DNA of 64,000 bases, from assembly GCF_050873445.1 (NCBI RefSeq), contig NZ_JBNMIU010000001.1, positions 1 through 64,000 of the forward strand, written 5' to 3'. This document shows, one piece after another, positions 24,949 to 34,410 of the stretch (the first letter of the stretch is position 1; every line of letters starts with the position of its first letter). A program made the position numbers and the translations under genes. The notes beneath the pieces are model-generated. The model saw nothing but the letters and a program-made list of their open reading frames with translations, ran no database searches and had not been told where the DNA came from. Origin of the DNA: Acidaminococcus sp050873445 (GTDB lineage: Bacteria; Bacillota; Negativicutes; Acidaminococcales; Acidaminococcaceae).

Positions 24949-25818
24949 ATGGGAGGACATATCTTTGGCTTGATCCACACCATCACCTTCCTGGATGTGA
25001 TCGACATCCTGGTGGTGGCGTTTTTCCTGAATAAAATTTATCAGATGCTGAAAAATACCCGGGCTGCATCCCTGGTAAAAGGGTTGCTGATGCTGCTGGT
25101 GGTCATGCTGGTCAGCAAATGGCTGAACTTGTACGTGATCAACTGGCTGCTGGAAAAATTCATGACCATCGTCATGTTCGCTCTGCCCGTAGTGTTCCAG
25201 CCCGAACTGCGCCGGGCCCTGGAACAGATCGGCCGGGGCAAACTGTTCCGCCGCAGCACCGTGCTCAACGAACTGCAGGTGGAAAACATGCTGGAAGCCG
25301 TGGCCACCACCGCCGACGACCTGAGCCGGAACAAGGTGGGAGCCCTGATGGTGTTCGAGCGGGAAACCGGCCTGGATGACTACATCGAAACCGGCATTCC
25401 CATTGACGGGCTGATCAGTACGGCCCTGTTCGAAAACATCTTCATTCCCAACACGCCCCTCCACGATGGGGCTGTGATCATCCGGGGTGACCGTGTCGCG
25501 GCAGCCAGCTGTCTGCTGCCGCTGACCGAAGCCCGGAACCTGAGCCAGGAACTGGGGACCCGGCACCGGGCGGCCATCGGCCTTTCGGAACAGACCGACG
25601 CACTGATCCTGGTGATCAGTGAAGAGACCGGTACCATTTCCCTGGCCAGGGGCGGTGCCCTGCAGCGCTATCTGACCCACCAGGACGTAAAGGATCTGCT
25701 GCGGCCGGTGATGAAGCAGCCTGCGCTGAACTGGAAAGATGCTTTCCTGGCCAGACTCAGAGGCCAGAAGCCTGCTGGCAGCAATACGAAAGGGGGCCAG
25801 GACCATGCTGAAAAATAA
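24949..25818 (+). CDS. cdaA: Diadenylate cyclase CdaA
   Basis: A 289-residue membrane enzyme that joins two ATP into c-di-AMP, the messenger controlling potassium and turgor in Firmicutes. Three N-terminal membrane segments (about residues 10-80) precede a DAC domain with both nucleotide motifs: DGA in PLHDGAVIIRGD and RHR in LGTRHRAAIGLS. The gene overlaps the start of cdaR by 14 bases, the standard cdaA-cdaR arrangement. In many Firmicutes glmM follows; here a COG2509 flavoprotein takes that place. Confidence 0.94.
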   Translation: MGGHIFGLIHTITFLDVIDILVVAFFLNKIYQMLKNTRAASLVKGLLMLLVVMLVSKWLNLYVINWLLEKFMTIVMFALPVVFQPELRRALEQIGRGKLFRRSTVLNELQVENMLEAVATTADDLSRNKVGALMVFERETGLDDYIETGIPIDGLISTALFENIFIPNTPLHDGAVIIRGDRVAAASCLLPLTEARNLSQELGTRHRAAIGLSEQTDALILVISEETGTISLARGGALQRYLTHQDVKDLLRPVMKQPALNWKDAFLARLRGQKPAGSNTKGGQDHAEK

Positions 25819-26790
25819 CGGGGCTCCCAGCCGCAATTCCTGGTTCGTACGGATCATGTCCGTGGTCTGCGCCTGCATCCTGTGGGTGTATGTCATGAAC
25901 GAACAGAACCCCATCACCACGAAGGTCTACCAGGTGCCTCTGGTGGCCCAGAACCTGGCCGATGATATGGTGGTGAAAGACCTGCCCGATACGGTAAGCG
26001 TGAGGGTCAGCGGTACCCGCTCCCAGATTGCCCAGCTGGGGGATGGGGACGTGAAGGCTTTCATCGACTTTACGGACGCTCCCAAGGGCCGGAATTCCTA
26101 TAATGTGCAGGCTGTGGCACGCCTGGGTGAGGTGACGGAGATTGCACCCAGCCTGATCCAGCTGGAAACCGATACAGTGGCGGAAAAGACCATGGGTGTG
26201 GAACCCCGGATCGGATCGTAGGGGTCCCCAACAGCGGCGTTACCGTCAGCCAGATGGATCTGTCACCCACCCAGGTGACCATTCGGGGGGCCAGCGGCCG
26301 GATTTCCCAGGTGGACAAGGTGATGGTGATGGTGGATATCAGCCACCATGATCAGAACTTCACCGCCGATGCCACTGCCGTGGCTGTGGATAAAGCCGGA
26401 CGGGAAATGTACGATGTGAAGGTGGTGCCTGCCAAGATCAAGGCCGTGGTGACCATCGTGCGTCAGCTGGGGACCAACGACTTCCCGGTGAAAGCCAACC
26501 TGAGCGGAAAACTGCCCGATGGAGTGAGCCTGAAGGGCGTGAAGATCACTCCCACCAGCGTGCGCCTTACCGCCGAGCCCAAGGTGCTGGGCGGTATCAA
26601 GGAAATCCTGACGGCGCCCATCGTATTGAACAACGTTACCAGTGATGTGGAACTGAAGATGCCGCTGCAGATCCCGGACCAGGTGCTGGCCGATCAGCAC
26701 AGCGTCCTGGTGGAGATCACCCTGCAGAAGGGCAGCGGTTCCACCGACCAGCAGGAGAATCAAAATGACAATACAGCTCAGAATCAATAA
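25805..26790 (+). pseudogene. cdaR: CdaA regulator CdaR (YbbR repeats), frameshifted
   Basis: The gene for the extracytoplasmic regulator of CdaA, in two frames. Part one starts at ATG 25805 with a membrane anchor (FVRIMSVVCACILWVYVM) and a YbbR repeat, and stops at TAG 26219-26221. Part two continues in another frame (VGVPNSGVTVSQMDL onward) with further YbbR repeats to 26790. The break falls on CGGATCGGAT at 26207-26216. Deleting one CGGAT gives PRIVGVPNSGV, a sensible YbbR join, and a 326-residue protein, the expected size. Either a recent mutation, a sequencing error or a reversible switch. The 3' end overlaps the next gene by 26 bases. Confidence 0.85.
26207..26216 (+). repeat. 5-bp tandem duplication breaking cdaR
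   Basis: CGGAT occurs twice in tandem, 26207-26211 and 26212-26216. Removing one copy restores the cdaR reading frame. Confidence 0.85.
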
Positions 26791-28372
26791 TATCCGGGTG
26801 GGGCTGGACAGCCATCACAGCCTGGAACAGATCGTGGCCAAAAAGTACCAGCTGCCCGCCCGTCTGCTAAAACGGGTGCAGGTGCTGCGCAAGGCCGTGG
26901 ACGCCCGGCGGAAGCACAACATCTGTTTCGTGTACCATGTGAAGGTGTGGCTGGAGGGTCCGGCGGGCCTTGCCAGAAAACTGCTGCGGGATCCTCAGGT
27001 GAGCCTGTGGGAAGAAAAACCGGTACCGCCTGTGGTGACGGGCTCTGCACCTATCAGCGGGCGCCCCGTGGTCATCGGCCTGGGGCCGGCAGGCCTTGTG
27101 GCCGCCTTGGAACTGGCCCGCAGCGGGTATGCGCCTCTGGTGGTGGAAAGGGGCAGGGACCTGCAGCATCGGGTGAAGGATGTGGAGAATTTCTGGAAGA
27201 CCGGCAGACTGGATCCGGTGAGCAATGTGCAGTTCGGGGCCGGGGGCGCCGGGACTTTCTCTGACGGAAAACTGACCACCCGGGTCAACGACCCCATCAT
27301 GGGGCACATCCTCCGGGCATTCGTGGACGCCGGGGCGCCCAAAGAGATCCTGACGGAACAGAAACCCCATGTGGGCACGGACAAACTGCGGCTCATGGTC
27401 ACCGGGCTCATCAGCCAGATCAAACAGGCTGGCGGCGAAATCCGGTACGAAACCCAGGTAACGGACTTCCGCGTCGATTCCCAGAAGGGGCTGACGGCGG
27501 TGCAGCTGAACGGTGATGGATGGCTGGATACCAATGCGGTGATCCTGGCCTGCGGACACAGCGCCCGGGATACGTACAAAACCCTGCTGCAGCGGGCCGT
27601 ACACCTGGAAGCCAAGGCCTTTGCCGTCGGGGTGCGGATCGAACATCCCCAGGCTTTGATCAACAGAGCCCAGTATGGGCCCTTCGCCAATCATCCCAAA
27701 CTGGGAGCGGCGGATTATGCCCTGATCTACCACGACAAGGAAACCGGCCGGGCCGTGTATTCCTTCTGTATGTGCCCCGGGGGCCAGGTAGTGGCCTCTG
27801 CCTCCGAACCCGAAGGCCTGGTGGTGAATGGCATGAGTCCTTTCAAGCGGGATACGGGCCTGGCCAACAGCGCTCTGGTAGTCAGTGTGGATCCGTCAGA
27901 TTTCCCGGAAGGGCCGTTGGGAGGCATGGAGTTCCAGCGGAAGTATGAACACCTGGCCTGGAGCGTCAGCCGGGATTACCGGGCTCCGGCCCAGACCAGC
28001 CGCAGCTTCCTGGAACATACTGCACCGGACTTGCAGGTGGATTTCAGACCCAGCTACCGGCCGGGGCTGGTGGCAGCGGATCTGCGGAAGGTGCTGCCAG
28101 GGTTCGTGGCCGACAGCCTGGAGCATGGGCTGCGGGTGTTCGACCACCGGCTGCCCGGCTTCGGCCAGAAGGGGCTGATGATCGGGGTGGAGACCCGTAC
28201 GTCGGCGCCGGTGCGCATCAACCGGGGAGAGGACGGACAGAGCGTGAATTGTCCGGGTCTGTACCCCACCGGCGAAGGGGCCGGGTACGCTGGCGGCATC
28301 ATGAGTGCCGCCATGGACGGATACCACCAGAGCCATCGGCTGATGGCGCGGTTTGCGCAACCTGTGGTATAA
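26765..28372 (+). CDS. FAD-dependent oxidoreductase, COG2509 family (long form)
   Basis: A 535-residue flavoprotein, paralogue of the 5071-6459 gene. An extra N-terminal domain of about 80 residues (RINNIRVGL to the EEKPVPP linker, Arg/Lys-rich) is of the type often found on long COG2509 proteins. It is followed by the Rossmann motif PVVIGLGPAGLVAALELARS near residue 100, GAGGAGTFSDGKLTTR near 160 and the C-terminal PTGEGAGYAGGIMSAAMDG. The Cys-rich CxxCxxC of the shorter paralogue is missing. Substrate unknown. It overlaps the end of cdaR by 26 bases and is probably translated with it. Confidence 0.85.
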   Translation: MTIQLRINNIRVGLDSHHSLEQIVAKKYQLPARLLKRVQVLRKAVDARRKHNICFVYHVKVWLEGPAGLARKLLRDPQVSLWEEKPVPPVVTGSAPISGRPVVIGLGPAGLVAALELARSGYAPLVVERGRDLQHRVKDVENFWKTGRLDPVSNVQFGAGGAGTFSDGKLTTRVNDPIMGHILRAFVDAGAPKEILTEQKPHVGTDKLRLMVTGLISQIKQAGGEIRYETQVTDFRVDSQKGLTAVQLNGDGWLDTNAVILACGHSARDTYKTLLQRAVHLEAKAFAVGVRIEHPQALINRAQYGPFANHPKLGAADYALIYHDKETGRAVYSFCMCPGGQVVASASEPEGLVVNGMSPFKRDTGLANSALVVSVDPSDFPEGPLGGMEFQRKYEHLAWSVSRDYRAPAQTSRSFLEHTAPDLQVDFRPSYRPGLVAADLRKVLPGFVADSLEHGLRVFDHRLPGFGQKGLMIGVETRTSAPVRINRGEDGQSVNCPGLYPTGEGAGYAGGIMSAAMDGYHQSHRLMARFAQPVV

Positions 28373-28373
28373 T
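28365..28373 (+). promoter_or_regulatory. Extended -10 promoter of ppaC
   Basis: TGGTATAAT at 28365-28373, overlapping the stop codon of the preceding gene; no -35 at the right distance, so an extended -10 promoter. Confidence 0.6.
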
Positions 28374-28409
28374 AAATCAGTTCAAGTAAAATCGAAGGAG
28401 ATGCCTTTC

Positions 28410-29339
28410 ATGGAAAACATCATCATCACCGGGCACAAGAACCCGGATACTGACTCCATCTGTTCTGCACTGAGCTATGCCTATATCAAGACCCAGCTGG
28501 GCGCCAAAGTCACTGCCTGCCGGGCCGGCAAAGTAAATCCGGAAACCCAGTTCGTGCTGGATTACTGGAAAGTTTCCGCTCCGCAGCTGGTGGAAAAGGT
28601 GGACGAAGGCCAGGACATCATCCTGGTGGACCACAATGAAATGGCCCAGGCTGTGGACGGCCTGGACAAAGCCAACCTGCTGGAAATCGTCGACCACCAT
28701 CGGCTGGGCGGCATCGTTACGGCCAACCCGCTGTTTGTATGCATGCAGCCGGTAGGGTGCACTGCCACCATCCTGTACAATATAGCTGTGGAAAACAAGG
28801 TGGACCTGCCCAAAGAAATCGCCGGTCTGCTGTTCTCCGCCATCAGCTCCGACACCCTGTACTTCAAATCTCCGACCACCACGGAAAAGGATAAGGAAGC
28901 CGCCGGTGCTCTGGCCAAAATCGCCGGCATCACTGATCCCCAGGGGTATGCCCTGGATATGCTCCAGGCCGGCAGCGCCATCAACTCCATGACCGCTGAC
29001 GAAATCACCCACGGGGATATGAAGGAATTCGACTTCTCCCAGGGCAAAGTGACTGTGGCCCAGGTGAACGTCATGGACGGCGAAAAAGCCAAAGCCAAAT
29101 GGCCGGAACTGCAGAAATCCCTGCAGGCCATGGTAGATAAGGGCGAAGCCGATACTACCCTGCTGATGGTCACCGACATCATGGACGAAGTGACCGAACT
29201 GCTGTGGGCAGGCAAGAACAAGGACATTCTGGACAAAGCCTTTGGCAAAGCCGAAGCCGATGGCCATTACCATCTGCCCAAAGTCCTGAGCCGGAAGAAA
29301 CAGATCGTGCCGCCGCTGACGGATGCGTTCAAAGGATAA
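28410..29339 (+). CDS. ppaC: Manganese-dependent inorganic pyrophosphatase
   Basis: A 309-residue family II (DHH-type) pyrophosphatase, cleaving pyrophosphate to phosphate and so pulling biosynthetic reactions forward. Metal-ligand motifs are all visible: TGHKNPDTDSI at the N-terminus, VDHNE near residue 75, VDHHRLGG near 97 and the DHHA2 domain with the C-terminal SRKKQIVPPL signature. ATG 28410 follows GAAGGAG; the same frame is open upstream but overlaps the promoter. It is a single-gene unit. Confidence 0.95.
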   Translation: MENIIITGHKNPDTDSICSALSYAYIKTQLGAKVTACRAGKVNPETQFVLDYWKVSAPQLVEKVDEGQDIILVDHNEMAQAVDGLDKANLLEIVDHHRLGGIVTANPLFVCMQPVGCTATILYNIAVENKVDLPKEIAGLLFSAISSDTLYFKSPTTTEKDKEAAGALAKIAGITDPQGYALDMLQAGSAINSMTADEITHGDMKEFDFSQGKVTVAQVNVMDGEKAKAKWPELQKSLQAMVDKGEADTTLLMVTDIMDEVTELLWAGKNKDILDKAFGKAEADGHYHLPKVLSRKKQIVPPLTDAFKG

Positions 29340-29345
29340 TGAGCA

Positions 29346-29371
29346 GTGACTGGTAACTGGTAACCAGTGAC
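29346..29371. repeat. Small intergenic repeat (GTGACTGGT type)
   Basis: GTGACTGGTAACTGG followed by TAACCAGTGAC, just before the terminator of ppaC. A related copy at 53361-53380 (GTGACTGGTGACTAGTGACG) also directly precedes a terminator built on GGGAGTG. Confidence 0.5.
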
Positions 29372-29407
29372 GGGGGAGTGAAAAAATATTTTTTCACTCC
29401 CTCTTTT
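29372..29407 (+). terminator. Terminator of ppaC
   Basis: GGGAGTGAAAAAA (from 29374) / TTTTTTCACTCCC, followed by TCTTTT. Confidence 0.85.
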
Positions 29408-29468
29408 GATATAACAAAAATTGATTGCTGTCCTCGATTTTTTACGATTTTTCTTTCTGTTTTCTCTG

Positions 29469-29477
29469 TGCTATGAT
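29469..29477 (+). promoter_or_regulatory. Extended -10 promoter of icd
   Basis: TGCTATGAT at 29469-29477, about 77 bases before the icd start. Confidence 0.4.
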
Positions 29478-29553
29478 GGATTTATTGAAAAAGGGCTGCT
29501 TTGCTGGCGCTGGCCCTGTGGGAAAAGATCTGTTTGCGAGAGGAGACTGTACC

Positions 29554-30753
29554 ATGGCTGATAAAATCCAGATGAAAACCCCGCTGGTAGAAATGGACGG
29601 GGATGAAATGACCCGTGTCCTGTGGAAGATGATCAAGGACATCCTGATCCTTCCCTATGTGGACCTGAAGACCGAATACTATGACCTGGGCATGAAACAC
29701 CGGGATGACACGGATGACCAGGTGACCGTGGATTCCGCACTGGCTACCAAAAAATACGGTGTGGCCGTGAAATGCGCCACCATTACCGCCAATGCGGCCC
29801 GTGTGAAAGAATACAACCTGAAGAAGATGTGGCCCAGCCCCAATGGCACCATCCGTGCCATCCTGGACGGCACCGTGTTCCGGAAGCCCATTATGGTAAA
29901 GGGTATCCATCCTCTGATCCCCACCTGGGAGAAACCCATCACCATTGCCCGCCATGCCTATGGTGATATTTACAAGAACACCGAAATCCGGGTACCTGGC
30001 GCCGGCAAGGCCGAACTGCTCTTTACGGATGATCAGGGCAACGAAACCCGCAAGACTGTGATGGACTTTACGGGTGCCGGCATCCTGCAGGGGGTGTACA
30101 ACACCGATGAGTCCATCAGGAACTTCGCCCATTCCTGCTTCAACTACGCCCTGGAACAAAAAGAAGACCTGTGGTTCGCCACCAAGGATACGGTTTCCAA
30201 GATTTATGACCACCGGTTCAAGGACATTTTCCAGGAAATCTATGACACCGAATACAAGGAAAAATTCGAAGCCGTCGGCATCGAATACTTCTACACCCTG
30301 ATCGATGATGTGGTGGCCCGTGTGGTCCGCTCCAAAGGCGGTATGATCTGGGCCTGCAAGAACTATGACGGGGATGTGATGAGCGACATGATGGCCACCG
30401 CCTTCGGCAGCCTGGCCATGATGACCTCCGTACTGGTGAGCCCGGACGGCTGCTACGAATACGAAGCTGCGCACGGCACCGTACAGCGCCATTACTATCG
30501 GTATCTGAAGGGTGAAAAGACTTCCACCAACCCGGTGGCCACCATTTTCGCCTGGACCGGCGCCTTGTGCAAACGGGGCCAGCTGGATGATATCCCGGCC
30601 CTTATGGGATTTGCGGACCGGCTGGAAAAAGCCACCATCCAGACCATCGAAGACGGCGTCATGACCGGCGACCTGCTGGGCGTCAGCGACCTGCCTGACA
30701 AGAAGAAAGTGAACAGCGAAGAGTTCATGCAGGCGATTGCGAAGAGAATGTAA
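29554..30753 (+). CDS. icd: NADP-dependent isocitrate dehydrogenase, homodimeric eukaryote-like type
   Basis: A 399-residue isocitrate dehydrogenase, converting isocitrate to 2-oxoglutarate with NADP. The sequence follows the type II family shared with eukaryotes rather than the E. coli type: KTPLVEMDGDEMTRVLW at the N-terminus, KMWPSPNGTIR, the NADP-side YEAAHGTVQRHYYRY, and STNPVATIFAWTGAL. In a glutamate fermenter it may run towards 2-oxoglutarate for glutamate synthesis. ATG 29554 is chosen for GAGAGGAG upstream and for the standard KIQMKTPLVEMDGDEM start; the longer open frame has no site. Confidence 0.93.
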   Translation: MADKIQMKTPLVEMDGDEMTRVLWKMIKDILILPYVDLKTEYYDLGMKHRDDTDDQVTVDSALATKKYGVAVKCATITANAARVKEYNLKKMWPSPNGTIRAILDGTVFRKPIMVKGIHPLIPTWEKPITIARHAYGDIYKNTEIRVPGAGKAELLFTDDQGNETRKTVMDFTGAGILQGVYNTDESIRNFAHSCFNYALEQKEDLWFATKDTVSKIYDHRFKDIFQEIYDTEYKEKFEAVGIEYFYTLIDDVVARVVRSKGGMIWACKNYDGDVMSDMMATAFGSLAMMTSVLVSPDGCYEYEAAHGTVQRHYYRYLKGEKTSTNPVATIFAWTGALCKRGQLDDIPALMGFADRLEKATIQTIEDGVMTGDLLGVSDLPDKKKVNSEEFMQAIAKRM

Positions 30754-30767
30754 AAATACCATACGGG

Positions 30768-30817
30768 AAATACAGGGGATGTGAATAGATGCTTTTTCAC
30801 ACCTCCTGTATTTTTTC
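30768..30817 (+). terminator. Terminator of icd
   Basis: Imperfect stem AAATACAGG ... CCTGTATTT with a GTGAA/TTCAC inner part and a T-rich tail. Confidence 0.75.
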
Positions 30818-30881
30818 TTGTCCTCAACGGATTCCTGTCGTCCAGGAACAGTGTGTGAAAAAACATTTTTTACATTTTTCT

Positions 30882-30910
30882 TTGACAATTCATACAATAA
30901 TTCATATAAT
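30882..30910 (+). promoter_or_regulatory. Perfect consensus promoter of the autotransporter
   Basis: TTGACA (30882-30887), 17-bp spacer, TATAAT (30905-30910). The intact strong promoter argues that the frameshifted gene downstream is not simply dead. Confidence 0.88.
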
Positions 30911-30995
30911 TATCATATAAATATCGTTTCGGTCACAACAAATCCTGGCCTGGCTGCCCAGTCCGGCAGGAGTTCAATTGTATGGGAGGGATATG

Positions 30996-33975
30996 ATGGA
31001 GCATACCAAGAAAGCTAGTAGAAGTAAGAAAATGCTGACCCGGGCGGTGCTGCTGGGGCTGGGATTGAGCACTGTGTTTACCGGGGGGGGGACTGGCGTT
31101 TGCAGATGACGCATCCTTGAGCGGGAACACGAAAACCATAGAGCAGGGCAAATTCGGCCCGGTTGTGGGCGTTCAGGTTCCTTATGGTTCACCTGTAACG
31201 GGCAGTGACATCCAGATGAATGGCAATACGTTGACGATTAAGAATGCCACCATAACGGAAACGGATGATATGATCAGTGTGAACGGGATTTATAAAGGGT
31301 GTGCTACTTCGTCTGTAAGAGCTGAGAAAAACAATCTGATTATCACTGACAGTATAGTGGGGAACGTCAGGGAGATGGACCTTTATTATGTCGATGATCA
31401 GATCTCTGACCAGAGCCAGAACACCATTGCCAACAACCGGGCCGCTATTACAGGTACCAAGGTGGATGGTGACTATTGTGGAAGCTATCAGGGGGGCAGT
31501 AATCACAAGGGGGATTTGACCCGCACTGGCAATCATATCCGCTTTCAGGATTCCCACGTCACAGGCTCAGTGAATGGGAGTTATATCGACAGTAGCTATA
31601 GCCCACTCTGCACTCTTACTTCTGCGAATAACGTACTCTCTCTGACTGGCAGCACGGTGGATGGCAGTCTGATGCAGGATAATATCTCCGGGCAGTTAAA
31701 ACAGGGAAATTTTACCGGCAATCAGATTATCCTGGATGGTTCCACAGTAAAGGGAACTATCTGCGGTGAATTCTTTTTGGGTTTCAACAGCGATGAATCA
31801 GTTACACCAATTACGGCCACGGAGAATAACGTTACTCTCCACAAAAGCTACGCCCGGGAAGCTGAGACCGTGTATATTTACCAGAACCAAAGCCCTTCCA
31901 AAGTATCTGGTAATACCCTTAATGTTACAGGAGGCAGTGCCCTGCTGTTCGGGACCCCTGTTTATTGGAACTCTGTAAAAAATAGCACTGCAACCAGCGG
32001 CAATACCGTGACGCTGAAGGACAGCCAGGCCGGGATCCTGCTGGGGGCTCTTGTGGATGGAGAAGCCAATGGGAATACGGTGACGCTGAGCGGCAATGCT
32101 GTGGTAAATTATGGACAGACTCGGGAAACTCTGGAGAGACAGGGCTTCGAGGAAGGCAGATGGGATGATGATGACCTTTTTAATGACAGTATGGTCATCG
32201 GAGCCATGTCCATGAGCGGCAGGGGCAGCAACAATGTCATCAATGTGACCGGGAATGTGGATCTGCGCGATGCCAGACTCTATGGTGCCGTTGATAGAAA
32301 TTTGCATAAGGTAGCAGAAGGCTCCGGCAACACCCTGCGCATCGGCTATGACGGTTCCAAAGCGGCGGCCTGGGATGGGGCTGGTGAGAATCAGGTGAAG
32401 TCCGTCGGGGCTTTCGATAAGATCGAACTGTGGCAGGGCAATTGGGGAAAGCCCATGCTGACTATTACCAATGCTTCGGATCTGACAGCCACCACCGTGG
32501 ATGTAAGCCATCTGTCCTTTACGGATGAGCATCCGGCCAGACCCAACAGCGAGACCGTGCTGATACAGAAGAACGATGGTAACCGGGGCGAAGACGAGGG
32601 AACTGGGGAAAACGTGAAACTGGAAGACGGCAATAACGGCAGGGGCCTCACCTTCGGGTATACCCTGGGGAATTCTGCCAGTGCATCCCTGCAGGGGACC
32701 TTTGTGGGCCAAGCCGGGACGAAGGGCGGTAACATCGTCTTTTCCACCGGGAATGTGCAGGTGGGGAATGTGGATTTCGGCCAGGTGACCTGGGGCACCA
32801 CACCGCTTTCCCTGGAGCAGGGTGTGACTTATGACTTTAAGGATTCCACCATCCATACGGGATCCATTTCCTTTACGGGACTGGATGGCCTCAGGGATGG
32901 GAAAAATTCCATGACCCTGCTGGATACCCGGGGACAGGCTATCAGCCTGACGGAAGGGAACCTGAGCGGGAAGAACATTCCCTACACGGTGGGCACCACC
33001 CTGGAAGGCCAGGGCCAGGCCTATCTGGAAGACGGCAATGTGCAGTGCGTCATCGATCTCCACGACAAGACCGTGCGTACCCAGCCCCAGACCCATATGA
33101 CGGTCATCGGGCAGAACGCCGGGCTGGCGGCTGTCATGGGAGGCAGCGATCTGGTGATCGGGGATATGATGACCCTGAAAGACAGGGAAAACGGTCCCTT
33201 CACCTTTGCTTCTGTCCTGGCCGGGGAAAACCGGTACGAAACAGGCAGTTCCCTGCGCACCAACGGCTGGAACGGCCATGCCGGGTTCGGCTGGAAGAAG
33301 GATTTTGGCCGCAAAGGTGTAGGGGAAACGGGCCTGTTCTATGATTACGGGGACGGGAACTACCGGACCTACGACAATGGCCTGTACGGCCATGGGGATC
33401 TGCGGTACCGGGGTGCCGGGCTGTTCGGACGGTTCACCACGCCCAGCGATGTGTTCGTGGAAGGGTCGTTCCGTACCGGCCGGGTGGACAACAAGGCCCG
33501 CCACGTGCTGGTAGACGGGGCCGGCAACGGGTACGATTACGATACGGACAGCCGCTACACGGCCTTCCACGTGGGCGCCGGACGGACCGTATCGCTCAGC
33601 AGCCGGGACAGCCTGGAATGGTATGGCCGGTACTTCTACACCCATGTGAACGGGGATGATTTCGAGGCCGGCGGCCAGTACCATCTGGACAGCGTGAACA
33701 GCAGCCTGGTGCGGCTAGGTGCCCGTTGGCAGCGGAAGAGCGGACAGAACGCCTGGTACGCCGGGGCGGCCTACGAATATGAATTCGACGGAGAAGCCAC
33801 CGGTACCGCCGATGGACGGTCCATCCGCAGTGCCAGCATCCAGGGCAGCAGTGCAAGACTGGAAACGGGCATGGTATGGAACAAGGATAACTGGACCATC
33901 CAGACCGGAGTGCACGGATACATGGGCAAGCACCGGGGTATCGGAGGAAGCGTGGATCTGCAGATCCATCTGTAA
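30996..33975 (+). CDS. Autotransporter adhesin, out of frame at a poly-G tract
   Basis: A roughly 990-residue type V secretion protein. The signal-peptide part opens at ATG 30996 (Lys/Arg-rich start, core LLGLGLSTVF) but stops at 31107 because a run of nine G (31083-31091) shifts the frame. With eight G it reads TGGGLAFADD, with a proper AxA cleavage site, and joins the open frame to 33975. The passenger has repeats of a beta-helix kind (SGNTVTLKDS, NGNTVTLSGN, NGNTLTIKNA, GNQIILDGS) up to about 32400, then a linker. The last 270 residues form an autotransporter beta-barrel of alternating strands ending GSVDLQIHL. The early passenger is poorer in GC than its neighbours. Ligand unknown. Confidence 0.85.
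31083..31091 (+). repeat. Run of nine G in the signal-peptide region
   Basis: Homopolymer of nine G inside the codons for the end of the signal peptide. Eight G (or eleven) would place the passenger and barrel in frame with ATG 30996. Confidence 0.9.
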
Positions 33976-34004
33976 AAAATCAGGAAAAAGAAAATATCGG
34001 GCAG

Positions 34005-34063
34005 AAAAAAGGAGCTGTGAAAGAAATTTCGAAGCTCCTGTATTTTTGCCAGCGCAAGCTGGC
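34005..34063 (+). terminator. Terminator of the autotransporter, with a second small hairpin
   Basis: GGAGCT (34011-34016) / AGCTCC (34033-34038) enclosing GAAATTTC, then TGTATTTTT. It is followed by GCCAGCGCAAGCTGGC (34048-34063), itself a hairpin and a variant of the TTGCCAGC repeat seen at two other terminators. Confidence 0.7.
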
Positions 34064-34064
34064 T

Positions 34065-34295
34065 TCAGTATGCCCGTTTTCCGAATACCGGATGCACTGT
34101 GGGCTTCAGGGTCAGGCGCTTGGCCAGTTCCACAGCCTCCTTCAGATGCAGGTCCGTTTTGCTGCCGGCTTCTTCGAAAATGCACATGGGATCGTCGCTG
34201 CCGATTTCACTGCCCGGCATATACAGATACTGGTCGTTTTCCCGGTCGCCCAGGATCACTCCAGCTTTCAATTCTTCTGCCATGATGACTGACAT
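34065..34295 (-). CDS. Small conserved-looking protein of unknown function
   Basis: A 76-residue acidic, soluble protein that I do not recognise. It has an ordered look (strand ELKAGVILGD, then YLYMPGSEIG, a helix LHLKEAVELAKRL and a PVFGKRAY end) and no signal peptide or membrane segment. The strong site AAAGGAG six to seven bases before ATG 34295 supports translation. It runs divergently from the HutP-like gene and towards the autotransporter terminator. Confidence 0.55.
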   Translation of the reverse strand: MSVIMAEELKAGVILGDRENDQYLYMPGSEIGSDDPMCIFEEAGSKTDLHLKEAVELAKRLTLKPTVHPVFGKRAY

Positions 34296-34340
34296 GGTTT
34301 TCTCCTTTCTCTGCCCGCAGGACCGGTTTTGCCGTCGGTA

Positions 34341-34369
34341 CTGTCAGATGGGCCATCTTCTGGTATAAT
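34341..34369 (+). promoter_or_regulatory. Promoter of the HutP-like gene
   Basis: CTGTCA (34341-34346), 17-bp spacer, TATAAT (34364-34369) preceded by TGG, an extended -10. Confidence 0.65.
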
Positions 34370-34410
34370 GATACCATAGGTTCAGCAAAGTAGAAAGGAT
34401 GGAAGGATAT

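Noticed and set aside
29346..29371. CRISPR-like repeat
   Set aside because: The GTGACTGG units are short, imperfect, directly adjacent without spacers, and no cas gene is present.
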